Of a stretch of 64,000 nucleotides of DNA, positions 10,401 through 22,892 are shown one piece after another. Below the pieces are notes generated by a model. The model was not told where the DNA came from. It saw nothing but the letters and a program-made list of their open reading frames with translations, and did not search any database. This DNA is from Psoroptes ovis (Eukaryota > Arthropoda > Arachnida > Sarcoptiformes > Psoroptidae): the NCBI GenBank assembly GCA_002943765.1, contig PQWQ01000034.1:268501-332500 (forward strand), read 5' to 3'. The position numbers were made by a program, and so were the translations under genes. How positions within the stretch are numbered: the stretch's first letter is position 1; each line of letters opens with the position of its first letter.

Positions 10401-13400
10401 GGGTGCGCACCTAAAACTGGAAAAGTTAAAAAATTGGTTCGCCTATGCGCCATACAACAACATATGAACATTCCTATGGGGCCAAAGAAAGTGTTAAATA
10501 TCCTGGATTATGATCTCATTTTTTCTTGATGATTAAACAAATGTTCGGATGGTTTGATTCTCCTAATAAATTAAACCGTGAACCACTACAATACCCGATT
10601 GACGCCCTTTGAAACATTGAATAGTTGATTCATAGCCCTTGGCATTCAAATTGAAATTGCAATGTTTGCTGTTAGCAGCAGAACCAGAATTGATTATTAT
10701 ATAGCAAAAGAATAACATTTTAAGAATTATTTCTGTGTTTATATATCAGCGAAGGACAAATATATCACTGCGAATGACCCACACCCAAATTTAGACCCAA
10801 TTGAGAATTTAGTCGAGAAAGTGGCTCCGAAATGATATGATACTACGGGTCATTTGATGCCATTGCCAAAGACCTAATGAAAATTTAGTTTTAAAGGCAT
10901 CCAAATATATTTGTGTGTTTATGCATCAAATGAAATAAAATGGATTGATGAAATGAATGGAAACAAAAATGAAAAAGTCATTTAAAAGTAAAGTGAAACA
11001 CTAAACAAACACATATTTGAGGAGAACGAAAATGCATCAATTTGACAACAACAATGACGATGATTATGATTACCTTGAAAGATATATTTTATTAAATGAC
11101 TTGCATTTGTGTATGTAATTGAAGCATTCACCGTTTCTCTGTGTGTGTGTGTTGGCTGGCACACACACATAAACACAATTATGTTCAATTACTTTTCAAA
11201 TTCAAAATTATTCATAGAAATAATTATTATTCTCCATCCATTCAAAAACACTTTTTCAAAAAACAATCATCCAACTATTTCAAGGCCAGTGAACAGTTTT
11301 TTTCTTCAATTCAATTCAATCAATTCATATTCTCGTTTAATGTGTGAATACATTTAAATACTAAGTTATTTTTTTGTTTGTTTCATTCTTGAAGTGAAAT
11401 TTACACTCTTATATCCAATGTACACACATTTTTCACTTTGCAATGCAAAACTAATAATGCGTTGGTGGTGGTGGATGCGGATCATGGTAACAAAAGGATG
11501 TTTTTCACATTTTTTTTTTTTTTTTGAATACAGGGTTTAAAGTTTTTATTCGTATTTTCAAAATTAAATTTCGTAGTTTTCAAGTTGATTTTCGTAGTTT
11601 TGAATGCAATTTCAAACCGTGGAATTACGAAATTAGATTTTAAAACTACGAAAATCAATTTAAAAACTCCAAATTAAAACTTGAAACCCTGTAATTTTGG
11701 TTTTGGCTTTTTATATGAAGACGTAATTTTGACAAATGTCAAAACAAAAATAAACTTCTGCTGCTGCTGCTACTGCGGGTATCATTCAAAGTTGCCAACA
11801 TCAAAGTCAAATTCAAAAAAAAAAAAATGATTAAATCAGGAAATCCGTTGTACATTTTCAAAGCTCTGAACACAGTGATACGAACGAATAGAGTGATATT
11901 TAAAAAGTATTCAAGTAACAATGAACATCTTTTGAAATAAACAAACATGCAGAAATGTGACTGTAGAAATATGCCGGCTTTAAGATGTGAGTGGCAAAAA
12001 GAAGAAATGGCAATTTCTCTTTCTAAAAGCCAATTAACAGCACACGAAATATTTGTGCTGATAATTGGAAAAATGCCGGCGAGAAAACTATTGAAAATGC
12101 ATGTATTTCGTGGATACTACTGAACAGGTGGATCTGATTTATCTGAGAACATTTAAAGAAACGAAAACCTTCATTGAATTTGGAAGAAAATTTCAAGTTT
12201 ATCAAATCGATCAAATCGAAAAAGCCTTGAATGAATAGAATCGATACGATTGTTGCCGAGAATTAAGTGTTGATAAAGTCTATGCTACAAACGGTTTCTA
12301 TTATTTAAAAGAGGAATGAAAAGATGTTAATATATTTAGCTTGAAGCATTATTAATCGATTGATTGATGATCTAATGACTATTGGTGTGCAAACCCCTTA
12401 AACACATTTTATTAAATGAATTAAATTAAAATTAAAAGATTTTGCAAAGTAATTTAAATTCAAAATCATTCAGTTCGGTAGGCGAAATGAATAGGTTTAA
12501 ATTGAATTTGAGAAATCATTTGTTAAGGGAAAAATGAATTTCAATTGATGTGATTTCCAATTTGCGATTCAATTCATTATTCAAAAAATGAATCATTAAA
12601 TTAAAGAAAAGATATTTTCTTCGATTCGATTCGTTCATCAAATCGTACTGACTGTCAAGAAAGAAGAAATAACGAGCAACACACTAATTACACTAATGGA
12701 AACAATTGAATATCACACATCGTAGTACGTTTAAGGCAAAATGTTGTCAATTCAAATTCAAATTGAAGTGGAAAATGATTGTTTTTATTATTAAAAACAT
12801 GACCATTACCACCTTCAATTTAGCAAGTATGACCTTGTCAATGAAGAATGAAATGATGACATATTTGTCTATCGAAATTGCTACTGACAATTCTTCAAAT
12901 AAAATATTTGAAGAACAGTAATATTCACATTCAAATCAACATAATTATTATGAGTGGAAGTACATTCGAAATTGATTTAAATGATTGCAAAATTCAATAT
13001 TTAAAAACGATTCTAGATCCTGAAATGAAAGGATTATATTTTGGACAAATCGAATGACAGCATTTTGTCAAAAAATGTATTGTTTGAAACGAGAATAATA
13101 TGAATACAATGTGAAATTTAGTAACTCATTTTGTGGAAACGTGATTCAAAAATTACAAAATATTACATTGATTGTGTTTGCATAATTAAATGGCTTAAAA
13201 AATAATTTAAGCATCGTCATTTGATGAGATAAATAATTAAATTCACGATTTTTACTAAATAATAATTACAATTATTGATTTGGATGCAAGACAAGAAAAG
13301 CCATAATAATCTTAAATTACAGGGTTTCAAGTTTTAATTCGGAGTTTTAAAATTAATTTTCATATTTTTCAAGTTAATTTTCGTAGTTTTTAATGCAATT

Positions 13401-16400
13401 TTAAAAAGGTTAAATTACGAAATTCAATTTTAAAACTACGAAAATCAATTTTAAAATCCCGAATTAAAACTTTAAACGCAGCTATTATAATGCTCATATC
13501 AATCAAAAGTATTTCGTGAAATATATTCGATACATTTTCTCATATCTTTTTTGAATCAATCAGTGTAAATCAGTGCATTTTTTCAAATTGAAATACGCTT
13601 TATTATTTGCCATACACACACAAAGGTATATTGGAAAAGTGTGTATTATTTTTCAAAAAATAATTTTGACCTAAATTTAAAAATATTGAATTGCATCAAA
13701 TGTGTGTGTGGAAATCAAATCAAATACACACACTTAGGACATTGCTCGTCAAAAATATAATTTAATGTGTTAACACATACACATAAAATGCGTTCACTAC
13801 TGATATATACTACAACTATGCACAATCAACATTATTTGATTGTTCAAAAAACTCTCACACTGACTGATTGATCTCAAATATGTGAAGAAAATTTCGTAAT
13901 CAAATTTATTCAATTCAAAGACATTTGTGAAACAATAAGCAACAAGTAGTATATATGAATGAATGATATAAACATATTCAGAGAGAAAGTATTTTTGGGG
14001 ACCAAATGGAATCCTCGAAATTTATCCGGTCATTCATTCATTGAATGCGCACTTTGCGAGAAAGTGTAGAATGTGTCAGCCAAAAGATTTTTGCTCATAG
14101 AAATAGTAAGAGTGATGATAAATGAATGAATATTTAAATAAATAAATACAATTGTTCAATTTAATTTGCTCTTAAAAACATTGGAATAGTCATTAACGAG
14201 TACATATTTACAATTGAAATGATGAATGACCACACATACACACATAAATCATAAGCAATAAAACAAAACAAATGATAATGAATGGTGTGGGCACCATCAT
14301 ATATGAGGCTATAGCCATCATTTGTATTATTAACAATGTACAAAACTCGTTTTTCAATCACTTTGTACCAAAATGTCTTTCTGTTTGTTTGTTGTTTGAA
14401 ATATAGAAAATTGCCAAGTAAATTTCTTAATACGAACGACAACAGTAGTAGGTCAAGGATTATCACTTTTACTGTCAATTTTGTTTTTGAATTTTAGTTT
14501 GGCGCCAAATATCAATCAACTTTTCTTTGAATATTGCTTGAAAAATAGCAGCAGAAATGCATCACAAACATTGGAAATAACGGTGAGAAGAATGGTCACT
14601 TAATTAGTATGGTTCACTATTCACTGAATGGAATGAATTATTATTATGATTATTATCAATCATCAAAGCAAGGATTGAATCGAGAATAAAGTCACTCCTA
14701 AAAATGATTTAAATGATGATAATCATTAACAATCATAAAATTGGCCATTAAATCAATCAGAGTTGTTTTATTGTTTTTAGTGTTTGAATAAAAATATTTA
14801 CAGGATTTAAAGTTTTAATTCAGAGTTTTAAAATTAATTTTTGTAGTTTTAAAATTAAATTTCATAATTTCACGCTTTGAAATTCGATTCAAAACTATGA
14901 AAATCAACTTGAAGAGTACGAAATTTAATTTTAAAACTACGAATTAAAACTTGAAATTTTGTAAAAAAAATAAATACAACACCCATTTATTCAAGAGAAT
15001 TAACATTCTTTGCCAAACCTTTTAGGGTGATCGATGTGTTTTGTCGATTTTGGGGAAAATTACAGGCTCAAATTGAGTTTAAATTTGCAGTTTTTTTGAG
15101 AAATTTTTCAAGAAAAGTTTTAAGAAAAATCACATTTCAATCAGGTTTTTTTTTTGTTGAAAACAGAAAAATGGGCGTAATGAATGAATAAACCAAACAA
15201 ATAAATTGGATTGGAATCGATCATCGATTCGATTCAAAAAAAATCATATGAAAATGGAGTTCATCAACACATCTATAATCACTCACTGTCTGATAAGTGA
15301 CAAAGTGATTTATTTTGGAGAAGGTTCATTCACCAAAACATGTAAAAAATTTGTTTGGATCAAAAATAAATAAAACTAAATTAACAAATGGCAACAATTG
15401 ACAACTACTCAAAAACTGCTATCAGAGCTTTTTTGGCTCCAAGCATTCTAACGATTGTCGATTTGAGGAGCATTGATTGATTGTTGGCCAAAAAATATGT
15501 TGAAATCAATAAAAATTGTCAAATCGAAAAACTAATAAAGCTTATTAGCAGCAGCAGCAGCTACAAGCTTTTGTCTTGTTTTCATAAAGTGTGTAAATGT
15601 GTGTGTGTTGAACGCTTGAAATAAAGAAACTGTAAAACAGGTTTCAGCATTGAAACACAGTCATTGACAACAACAACAGGTCATAGATTGATGAACAAGA
15701 TTTTGGCCTCAAAAAAATACTAAGGCAAACCAACACACATACACACACACAAGTACATGGAAACATCTTTTGATCATTCAATTATTGAAAAAAAAGAATA
15801 TCGAGACTTACATTAATCCATTTGATTGACCGAAACGGTTAATCATTGGTTGCTGGGGCACATCAATGTACGCAGTGGTTGTTGTTGATTGTTGATCATT
15901 ATTAGTCAAAAGAATACTTGAACCAGATTGATTTCTGTGTCGATTGGTGGATGATGATGATGAAGAGTTTTTAGTGTGTTTATTGCAATTATTGTTTATG
16001 ATATTTGAAGATGATTTGTTCATATTTGTTTCATTTTCATGCGGTGATTTACGTCCATTCGATGCTAATAAACTATAATCAGGATGTTCTTGTATTCTGG
16101 CTGATTTTCTTGATGGCAACAGCCGTATTTCATTTAAACGTACGACGATATGATGAGTTTCTTTTGATTTTGATTGCATTTCATCATTCGATGATAAGGT
16201 TGATATGGTGGTGCATGAGTTAGTAGTGGCATTAGCATTATTATTATTATTATTATTATTTAAACATGTTTTATCAATTATCAATGAAACTTGATCATTG
16301 CTGGTGTCATGTTTTAGTACAATAGCTTTACATTCACGATTTCGATAAGTTATGAATACTTTTTGATTTTCCAACAGTAATGCACGTGTTATTGGTTCGA

Positions 16401-16758
16401 ACATTCTGCCGATTAATTGATCAGCAGAATAATCTAATATTAAATCGTTGGAATCATCAGACCCAATTTCTTGTTCATCATTCATTGATCGGTTAGTGGT
16501 ATCATCATTGATTGATCCGTATGAATCTAATGGATTTGAAAATTGAATCGAATAAATCAATTGTCCATTCGAATGATCAGATTCTTTTGGCAGCGTTGAA
16601 TTCGAGGTGGATGATGATGATGGCGGCGGTATGGTTTTTTTAATTGCTTTCACACGTCCTGGATAATAATATCCACGAATCGGTGCACTAATCATGGAAC
16701 CGATAGTCGATGTGCCACCTTTACCACGATGACAAGATGATCCATTCGTCGAAGACAT
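6997..16758 (-). CDS. Glut4EF: Glut4EF / ZNF395-ZNF704-like zinc-finger transcription factor
   Basis: A nuclear DNA-binding factor of the SLC2A4RG/ZNF395/ZNF704 family. Proposed exons: 16758-15812, 8649-8438, 8366-8243 and 8179-6997, with GT/AG sites and matching phases, giving 821 residues. Exon 1 has the family's N-terminal features: YYYPGRVKAI, then KVFITYRNRECKAIVLKHD, then LNEIRLLPSRKSARI. Exon 2 has MDECAAALVLMSLS, a conserved short motif of the family. Exon 3 encodes one C2H2 finger, C-x4-C-x12-H-x4-H starting CTWRGCKHR. The C terminus has a C-clamp: CRKVYG, then WCTQCKWKKAC. The start ATG at 16758 is chosen because the open frame upstream has no other ATG. Exon 4 has a long poly-Asn run and a short poly-Gln run. 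The second exon's acceptor (8650) is the least certain boundary; it preserves phase across a roughly 7.2 kb intron. Identification is firm, the exon 1-2 join moderate. Confidence 0.85.
7378..7444. repeat. (ATT)n trinucleotide microsatellite, coding for poly-Asn
   Basis: A nearly pure trinucleotide run within the last exon of the Glut4EF-like gene, read as more than 20 consecutive Asn on the minus strand. It is likely to vary in length. In another frame it gives a spurious poly-Ile ORF. Confidence 0.95.
9534..9613. mobile_element. 80-bp mariner-type MITE with TA duplication
   Basis: Terminal inverted repeats begin TTAGGTTGTCCGAAAA at the left and, read inward on the other strand, TTAGGTTGTCCGATAAG at the right. 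Both are followed by a match to TTTTTGCCGAT. TA flanks each side (9532-9533 and 9614-9615). TTAGGTTG termini and TA duplications are typical of mariner elements. Only about 25 bp separate the arms, so it is non-autonomous. Confidence 0.85.
10690..10880 (+). pseudogene. Decayed Tc1/mariner-like transposase fragment
   Basis: Around 10774-10835 one frame reads a peptide containing NLDPIENLVEKV, which resembles the SPDLNPIENLW motif near the third catalytic acidic residue of Tc1-like transposases. The surrounding frame is broken by stops, and only fragments can be followed upstream to about 10470. No terminal repeats were found, so the fragment is probably an old 3' remnant. Confidence 0.5.
11531..11691. 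mobile_element. CAGGGTTT MITE, copy 1
   Basis: About 161 bp, starting CAGGGTTTAAAG and ending CTTGAAACCCTG, flanked by TA (11529-11530 and 11692-11693). Almost the whole element is self-complementary around repeated TTTTCGTAGTTTT and AAAACTACGAAAA strings. TA duplication and CAGGG ends suggest a Tc1/mariner-superfamily miniature element. Confidence 0.85.
13320..13482. mobile_element. CAGGGTTT MITE, copy 2
   Basis: Starts CAGGGTTTCAAGTTTTAATT after TA at 13318-13319. The right end is mutated (CTTTAAACGCAGC, then TA). Same internal TTTTCGTAGTTTT / AAAACTACGAAAA organisation as copy 1. Confidence 0.75.
14801..14961. mobile_element. CAGGGTTT MITE, copy 3
   Basis: Starts CAGGATTTAAAGTTTTAATT after TA at 14799-14800 and ends AACTTGAAATTTTG before TA at 14962-14963. 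Ends are more diverged than in copies 1 and 4, but the palindromic body is clear. Confidence 0.75.
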
Positions 16759-19700
16759 TTTTTTATGTTTTGTTGATGAAGACGATTTCAATCACAAAAA
16801 TGATTAAATATTCAATCAATTGTGGCGTTAAGCCAAGGTTAATCGGAGACTATATGGCGAAATATCAATCATTTTTTGCTGAATTGATTCATTTATTCAT
16901 CATTTTCATTGATTAAAATGTGCATATTTTGACGTATTTTTCATTTTAGCTCATAATTCATTCAAACATATTGATACCGGTGTTTGTATTTGCTTGGTTC
17001 ATTCATTGATAAATTAATTGTCATTTTGTTTTGATTAGTTTGGTTGATTCGTTGATAAAAATACACAAAACAACACAACAATAATCCAATTCGAATTACC
17101 TCGAAATATTAATTTGGCTCATAATAATTGAAAACATTCGATTTTCGAAGATTTTTTGTTTTTGTTTTGTTCATTTAAGTTTTAATTGATAAATGTTTAA
17201 TTAATATTTTTTCAAAACCAAATTTAATCAAATGTTAAATCACAATTAAACTAAACCGATGGTGGTTCAACATCTGTGTGCGTATGAATGTTGTGATAAT
17301 GATGATGATCCAATAACAGCGAATACATAAATATGTAATGAGTGTTTGGATGATGATGATGACCATTGAGCATTGAAGAGGAGGAGTAACAAGGAAGAAA
17401 ATAGCATCCGACTATAGCAGTGAGAGAAGCCGGTAGCAGCGTTTATTAGCTGTCTGTAACCGATAGCATTACCCTGTGCTACTACTATTTTTTTGGAGGT
17501 TTTTCCATGATGTCACATGACAAAACGGATTCAATTGTTTGATTATGCATAAGAGACTTACCATAACAAAAAAAGGTAGTAGCATATGAAATAGTGTCAT
17601 CGATCAAATTCAAGTAGTAGCATAACGAATAACAGGAATATCTTGTTTATGTTTTCTCCTCAGCTGTGCGTATGTGACCGATTACAAATGAACACCCTCA
17701 CTCAAGGAAAGCGGTGGAGGCGATTGAATTATTAGAAAAAATGGATCCAAATTTTTGTTTTGAATCAAACAACAAAGAATAACCTTGGAAATGGGGCCCT
17801 AAATTTGCAGAAAGGATGCGGATAAAGTTCCTAACAATAATGTTGATATATGCATAAACAAACTAATCAATTTCTTTGTGTTCATTTGCAGATTTGAATT
17901 GGCTATTTCACAATACATTAATTGTTGTGATCTTCACCCATCATCAGGGGCCATCATTTGTTTTGGGTTCAAGTTTTTCAAATTACTAGCCGTCAATCAT
18001 CCAATTTGAAGATTAGCTAATTGACTGGTCAGGTAATAGAAAAGAGCAAAGAAGAAGGTCGTCAGAAATTTTTCGTTTTAAAACATTCATATTTTCGAAA
18101 AACCTTGAAAGAAACAATTCAAATTGTAATCATCATTTAAGGTCAAATAAAGGTTCAAGGTTTTAATGTGAGGGATTGAATTCATTGATGACATCCACGG
18201 TCAAATTTTGTTTGAGTTGAAATTATTATTTCCATGAACACATTTGATTGTCATAAATGCTGTTCTTAGATGGTAAATCTATGGAATAAGGTGCTGTTTT
18301 GGATGTTCCAATCGATAACTTACTGGAACTTGAATCTGATTTAGGCAAATCATGAAAATTCGACCTTCGTCATCAGGATTATTATGAGTCAAACACACAA
18401 GAGTGGAGAGGAGAAAGATGAGAGAAATTCTATTCAAAAGTCATAAGATATGAAATACACGACTCCACACACTCACAACTCTGCTTTATTCTCTTTGATT
18501 TATTCGTGAATGTGTTATGATAATGTGTATGACCCACCAAACAAACAAAAACATCATCGACACTTTGTGATCCTTCGTGTTTATTGGGCAAAAAAAATAG
18601 CTCACGAGACTTCACAGCAAAAAAAAATGAAATTGTTAAGTGCGCTTGGCAACAAACAAAACTGTACACATCCATTCATTTGTATGCAGTTTATTTTCAT
18701 TGATTTGTTAGCATCTACTACAACAACTAATGGGCACGAGCAAAATGGAGGAGGAGGACCAAGAGAGATTCAAAGTGATAAAAGAAAGAACGAACAAAGA
18801 AGTAGAAGAATCAGGAAGCATAAATCTGTTTGTGTACATATATGTATCACACAAATATAAACATTTGGCGCATTAACAGTCAATGTATTTGGGCAGAAGT
18901 TGGTTCATAACCGCCGTCTTTTATACTGTTGAATAGCATAAATGCCCGTGCCACACTTGTGATTGGCAAGATGTTAGTTAAAAAGTATTGACGAGAATAT
19001 CTGGTTGTGCCCTGTTCAATAACCGATTTGTTTATTGTTCGTTTTTGAGAGCCAAAAAACGATCAATCAATTAATGTTAATGCAATTGATTATTGATCAG
19101 ATCAATCTCATAAATGGGAAAAAAATGAAAATTCTCATGAAGCAAAAGGTAAACATGAACATGCGTCAATTTCTCCGATTTCCTCGCTCCCTTCTTCCTG
19201 TTCCTTGTGCGAAAACAATCGAATTGCAATTTATTAATTTGAATGGAATCAGTTTGGCTCATTTAAAGATTCATTTTCAAAGTCATGAAATCACATGATC
19301 TCAATGAAAATTTGTGTGTTTGAAATGAGATTTTTGTAGTGCAAATGGAATGGTCCAAGCAATCAAACATACAATTCAATTTTTTCGAAAGAAATTAAAG
19401 CGAGCGTTGCCTCAATGATTGACCATTCAACAATTGTTCTTTTGGGTCTGATGTTTCGATATATTTGAAAAACTGGAAAATGATCCGATGATTCAGTGAG
19501 AGAGAGGTGAATCATTCGAGCAATTCCCAGGAGAAGGTTGAAAATGTTCACAATTTTCATTTGTCGGTCGTTGACACCGTTTTCGAAGGATATTTCGAAT
19601 ACAAAAAAATAATAAATTAACTGGTCGTCAATGCTATCCCTTTGTACATGCCACTAATAATGGCATTTAACACAAATCACCTGATTTTTGTTTTCACCCT

Positions 19701-20144
19701 TAAAATTTTTAAAATAGCGCCATCTGTCGATGAAAGGAATGAAACTGAAAATTCAAAAATTATTTTTGAAATGGCCAAAATCATCATGCGCAAGATTGAT
19801 GATGGCAAAATCAAATTAAAAGTTCCAGAAACAAGAGAATGAAGGAATAAGTTAAAATGAGATGACTCAGAGAATTGTAAAAATAAAAAAGATGGAATAT
19901 TCTATATGAGCCCAAAATGGTAGCAGTTCAAGATGGAACATCTTTATGGAGCCATAATTGACGAGTGAGCATCGGATGTTTTGATTATACTGAACTGAAA
20001 ATAATTATCATTTTGACTCAAATCACCTTAATCAATGTGATTAACATCATGAAATGATTGTATTGTGTTGTCAATCAAAACATTTACAATTAATTTCATT
20101 TTAAAAATTTGTGGATTAAAAAATTTCAAAAACAAACAAAAAAC
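16759..20144. other. Divergent intergenic region, Glut4EF-like / CDK5 activator
   Basis: About 3.4 kb between two divergently read genes, so it should hold both promoters and any 5' UTR exons. No coding exon was supported. A donor-like TTATGGTAAGTCTC on the minus strand near 17565 could end a 5' non-coding exon of the Glut4EF-like gene; this is speculative. Short ORFs at 18430-18860 and 19035-19298 show no recognisable motifs. Confidence 0.5.
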
Positions 20145-22243
20145 ATGGGAGCAGTATTAAGTTTACAAAATGATCGTAATAATAAAGTATTGATTTATCA
20201 AAGTGGTGATCATTTAGAGCCAGCGACTGCATTCTCATCTACAAAATTCCATAATCATAACACTAAATTAAGTAGCAAACAAAGCAATCATCATCATCAT
20301 AATTTTCATTTTCGTTTGGGAGCCATATTCAACAATCATCATAATCATCACAATCAAAATGATTACAAAAATGAATGCAAAGCTTTCAATGAAAATAAGA
20401 ATAAGCAGCAGCCATCAACCACAACAACGTATTTGAATCCACAAAATGGCTTCAAGAAATCATTAAATTTTCTGCAAGCTTTACACTTTGGCAAACATTT
20501 TGGTTCGAATCATGGTCATAATACTAATCATCAATCCAAAGCCGATAGAAATGTGGGGTCTAATAAAAAACGAGAAGACCCAATCAATGGTAAAAATGAT
20601 TCGAATAAACCATGTAAAACAACAAATAATAATAATAATAATCGAAACAATTCGAATGAACAAAGCAGTAACAAAATACAGAAATCATTTTCTTGTTATA
20701 ATCTTAAATCTGGAGTAATAACCAATAATATTGAATTGGTTAAAAATGTCAATAAAATTATTAAACAAACTGATCAATCTGATCATGGTAAAGATATAAT
20801 TAATCAATGTCAACAGCCACCTTCCACTGTTAATCAATCATCTGGAACATTGATCAAAGATGAACAAAACAAATCAAAAGCAAAAAAATTGACAACTAAA
20901 TTATTGAAATTAAATAATTATTCCACAACAATCGATGCTTCATTCATTAATGTTGGCGGTTGTGGTGGCAGCAAACCAACATCCAATGATTTAGTCAAAA
21001 GATTATCGCCAACATTACAACCAAAGAATCCAATTTCGGTTGATTTGAACTTGAACAAATCCAATATATTTTCTAGCAGAACAATTACTCAAAATACAAA
21101 ATCATTGAATGGTAATTTCACTTTATTACAACAGTCCCAGTTTGGTCTCGATGATCGCCGTCAATCTGACGATACAACATCGAATCGTTCATCATTAACC
21201 AATCCAAGTTTAGGTGTTGGTTACAATGGAACCACAACCACCATTTCAACCTCTTCGATTGAAACATCATCATCATCGATGGAATCAATGAATAATGCAA
21301 TTAAAACATTAAGTACAAACACTAATCATGACACTAATCAGCAGCAGCATCCAACACAACAAAAAAGAACTGTCATTCAGGTAAATTGGTTTTAGGAACT
21401 TACTTTTTCAATGGGATTTTTGATTTTAAATTCTTATATCGTTCACAAGGCATCAACGTCCGAATTGTTACGATGCTTAGGCGAATTTTTATGTCGACGC
21501 TGCCGTAAATTACAGCCGACTGGTTTTCAACCAGGTGATGCTATTGTTTGGCTGCGTACTGTTGATCGTTCATTGTTGCTGCAAGGATGGCAGGTAAGTT
21601 TGATTAAGTGAATTGGTATAAAAAAGATTGAATGGAAATTGATTGATGACAACAGGACATGGCATTCATAAATCCAGCCAATGTTGTATTTCTTTACATG
21701 TTACTACGTGAAATGGTCACTGAAGAAATTGATGACGAACATGAATTGCAAGCAATTGTATTAACGTGCCTATATCTAAGTTATTCATACATGGGAAATG
21801 AAATATCATATCCATTGAAACCATTTCTGGTTGAAAATCATGAAACACGTGAACGTTTTTGGCAACGAACGATAACCATAATAAAAGATCATAGCAATAA
21901 AATGTTGAAAATAAATAGTGAGCCATCATATTTCACTGAAATATTCACCGAATTGAAAGGATGTCAACAAATATTGATTGGTATTGACTATTCAACAGCA
22001 ACATCGACCATCAGTCAGCCACCAAAACCTGCCATTTCACCAGTCAAACCGATGACAATAACATCAGTGTCAACATTCATGAACAATTCAAAAGACAGAA
22101 AGTTGATCAATAACAATGTAACAAGCAGTGACAATAACAATCAACATATGGCTCAGACATCAACTAATAATGTTTTGTTGCCAAATTCCAATTTCGTAAA
22201 TAATTGTGTCAAATCACAGCAACGAGTCATGATTGCCAGTTAA
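20145..22243 (+). CDS. Cdk5alpha: Cyclin-dependent kinase 5 activator (p35 type)
   Basis: Activates CDK5 by binding it through a cyclin-like fold. Exons: 20145-21380, 21450-21593 and 21656-22243, giving 655 residues against about 307 in human p35. The start MGAVLSLQ matches the N-myristoylated p35 start MGTVLSLS, so the in-frame sequence upstream of this ATG is not coding. Residues 8-410 are a long Asn/Ser/Thr/His-rich region, including KSFSCYNLKS, which parallels a p35 motif. The conserved activation domain follows: ASTSELLRCLGEFLCRRC at the start of exon 2, VDRSLLLQGWQ at its end, then NPANVVFLYML and LTCLYLSYSYMGNEISYPLK in exon 3. The C-terminal 80 residues are low-complexity. Glycine 2 supports membrane anchoring. 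The identification is firm; both introns are 62-69 nt. Confidence 0.95.
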
Positions 22244-22892
22244 TCAATCAATTGATTGATTGATTGAATGTTGATTAATCATTCTTTTCTAGTCAATTAT
22301 TTATTTGTATCACTTAATCATTAATCAATTTTTGGTACCTTATCTTTTCAAGTTTCAAAAATACTCATTTCATTTCATTACCAAGGTGAGACACCATCTC
22401 TTTGATTTTGATGCCATTTGTTAAATGTTTTCATTTCAGGTTCATTTCTAATTAATCACTTAAATCTCTGTGGTCAGAACAAATGTCAACTTCACTGTAC
22501 AGAATTATTTCGCGAAATATTCATCATTAATTCAAAATAAAATAAAATCGAACAAAAATTAGTAAATTAATATTGAAAAGAAACATTTAAACGAAATGAT
22601 ATTATTGTGTACTTAGTATTTGCTCAAGCAAAAAAATAAAATGACACAATTGATTATTAGAATCGATTAGTAGATAGTGAACATCATTTTGTTCATCGCT
22701 GATTTAGCTAAAAAATTTGATTGCAAATTGTCCAAAACAGGCAGCGCACAAAAACGAATAAATGTAATGAATTTGTTTTTGAAGTAAAAGAAATAAATTT
22801 AAATTTATTTACATTTCCATAATGTTTGAGCTTTTTTGTTGATTTATGATCGTGAATTGAAATATGTAAGATAATTTTGCCCATGATGATTA
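22244..22892. other. Convergent intergenic region
   Basis: 649 bp between the 3' ends of the CDK5 activator and CCDC47 genes. No gene seen; presumably 3' UTRs. Confidence 0.6.

Larger units (their letters stand above)
8650..15811. other. Long intron of the Glut4EF-like gene with transposon relics
   Basis: About 7.2 kb between exons 1 and 2. It contains an 80-bp mariner-type miniature element (9534-9613), a decayed Tc1-like transposase fragment (about 10690-10880) and three copies of a TA-flanked miniature element (11531, 13320, 14801). No nested gene could be supported; the largest ORF (14161-14478, minus) has no recognisable domain. Confidence 0.6.

Noticed and set aside
14161..14478. 105-codon minus-strand ORF in the long intron
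   Set aside because: No recognisable domain, hydrophobic low-complexity composition, no splice partners; most likely chance in AT-rich sequence.
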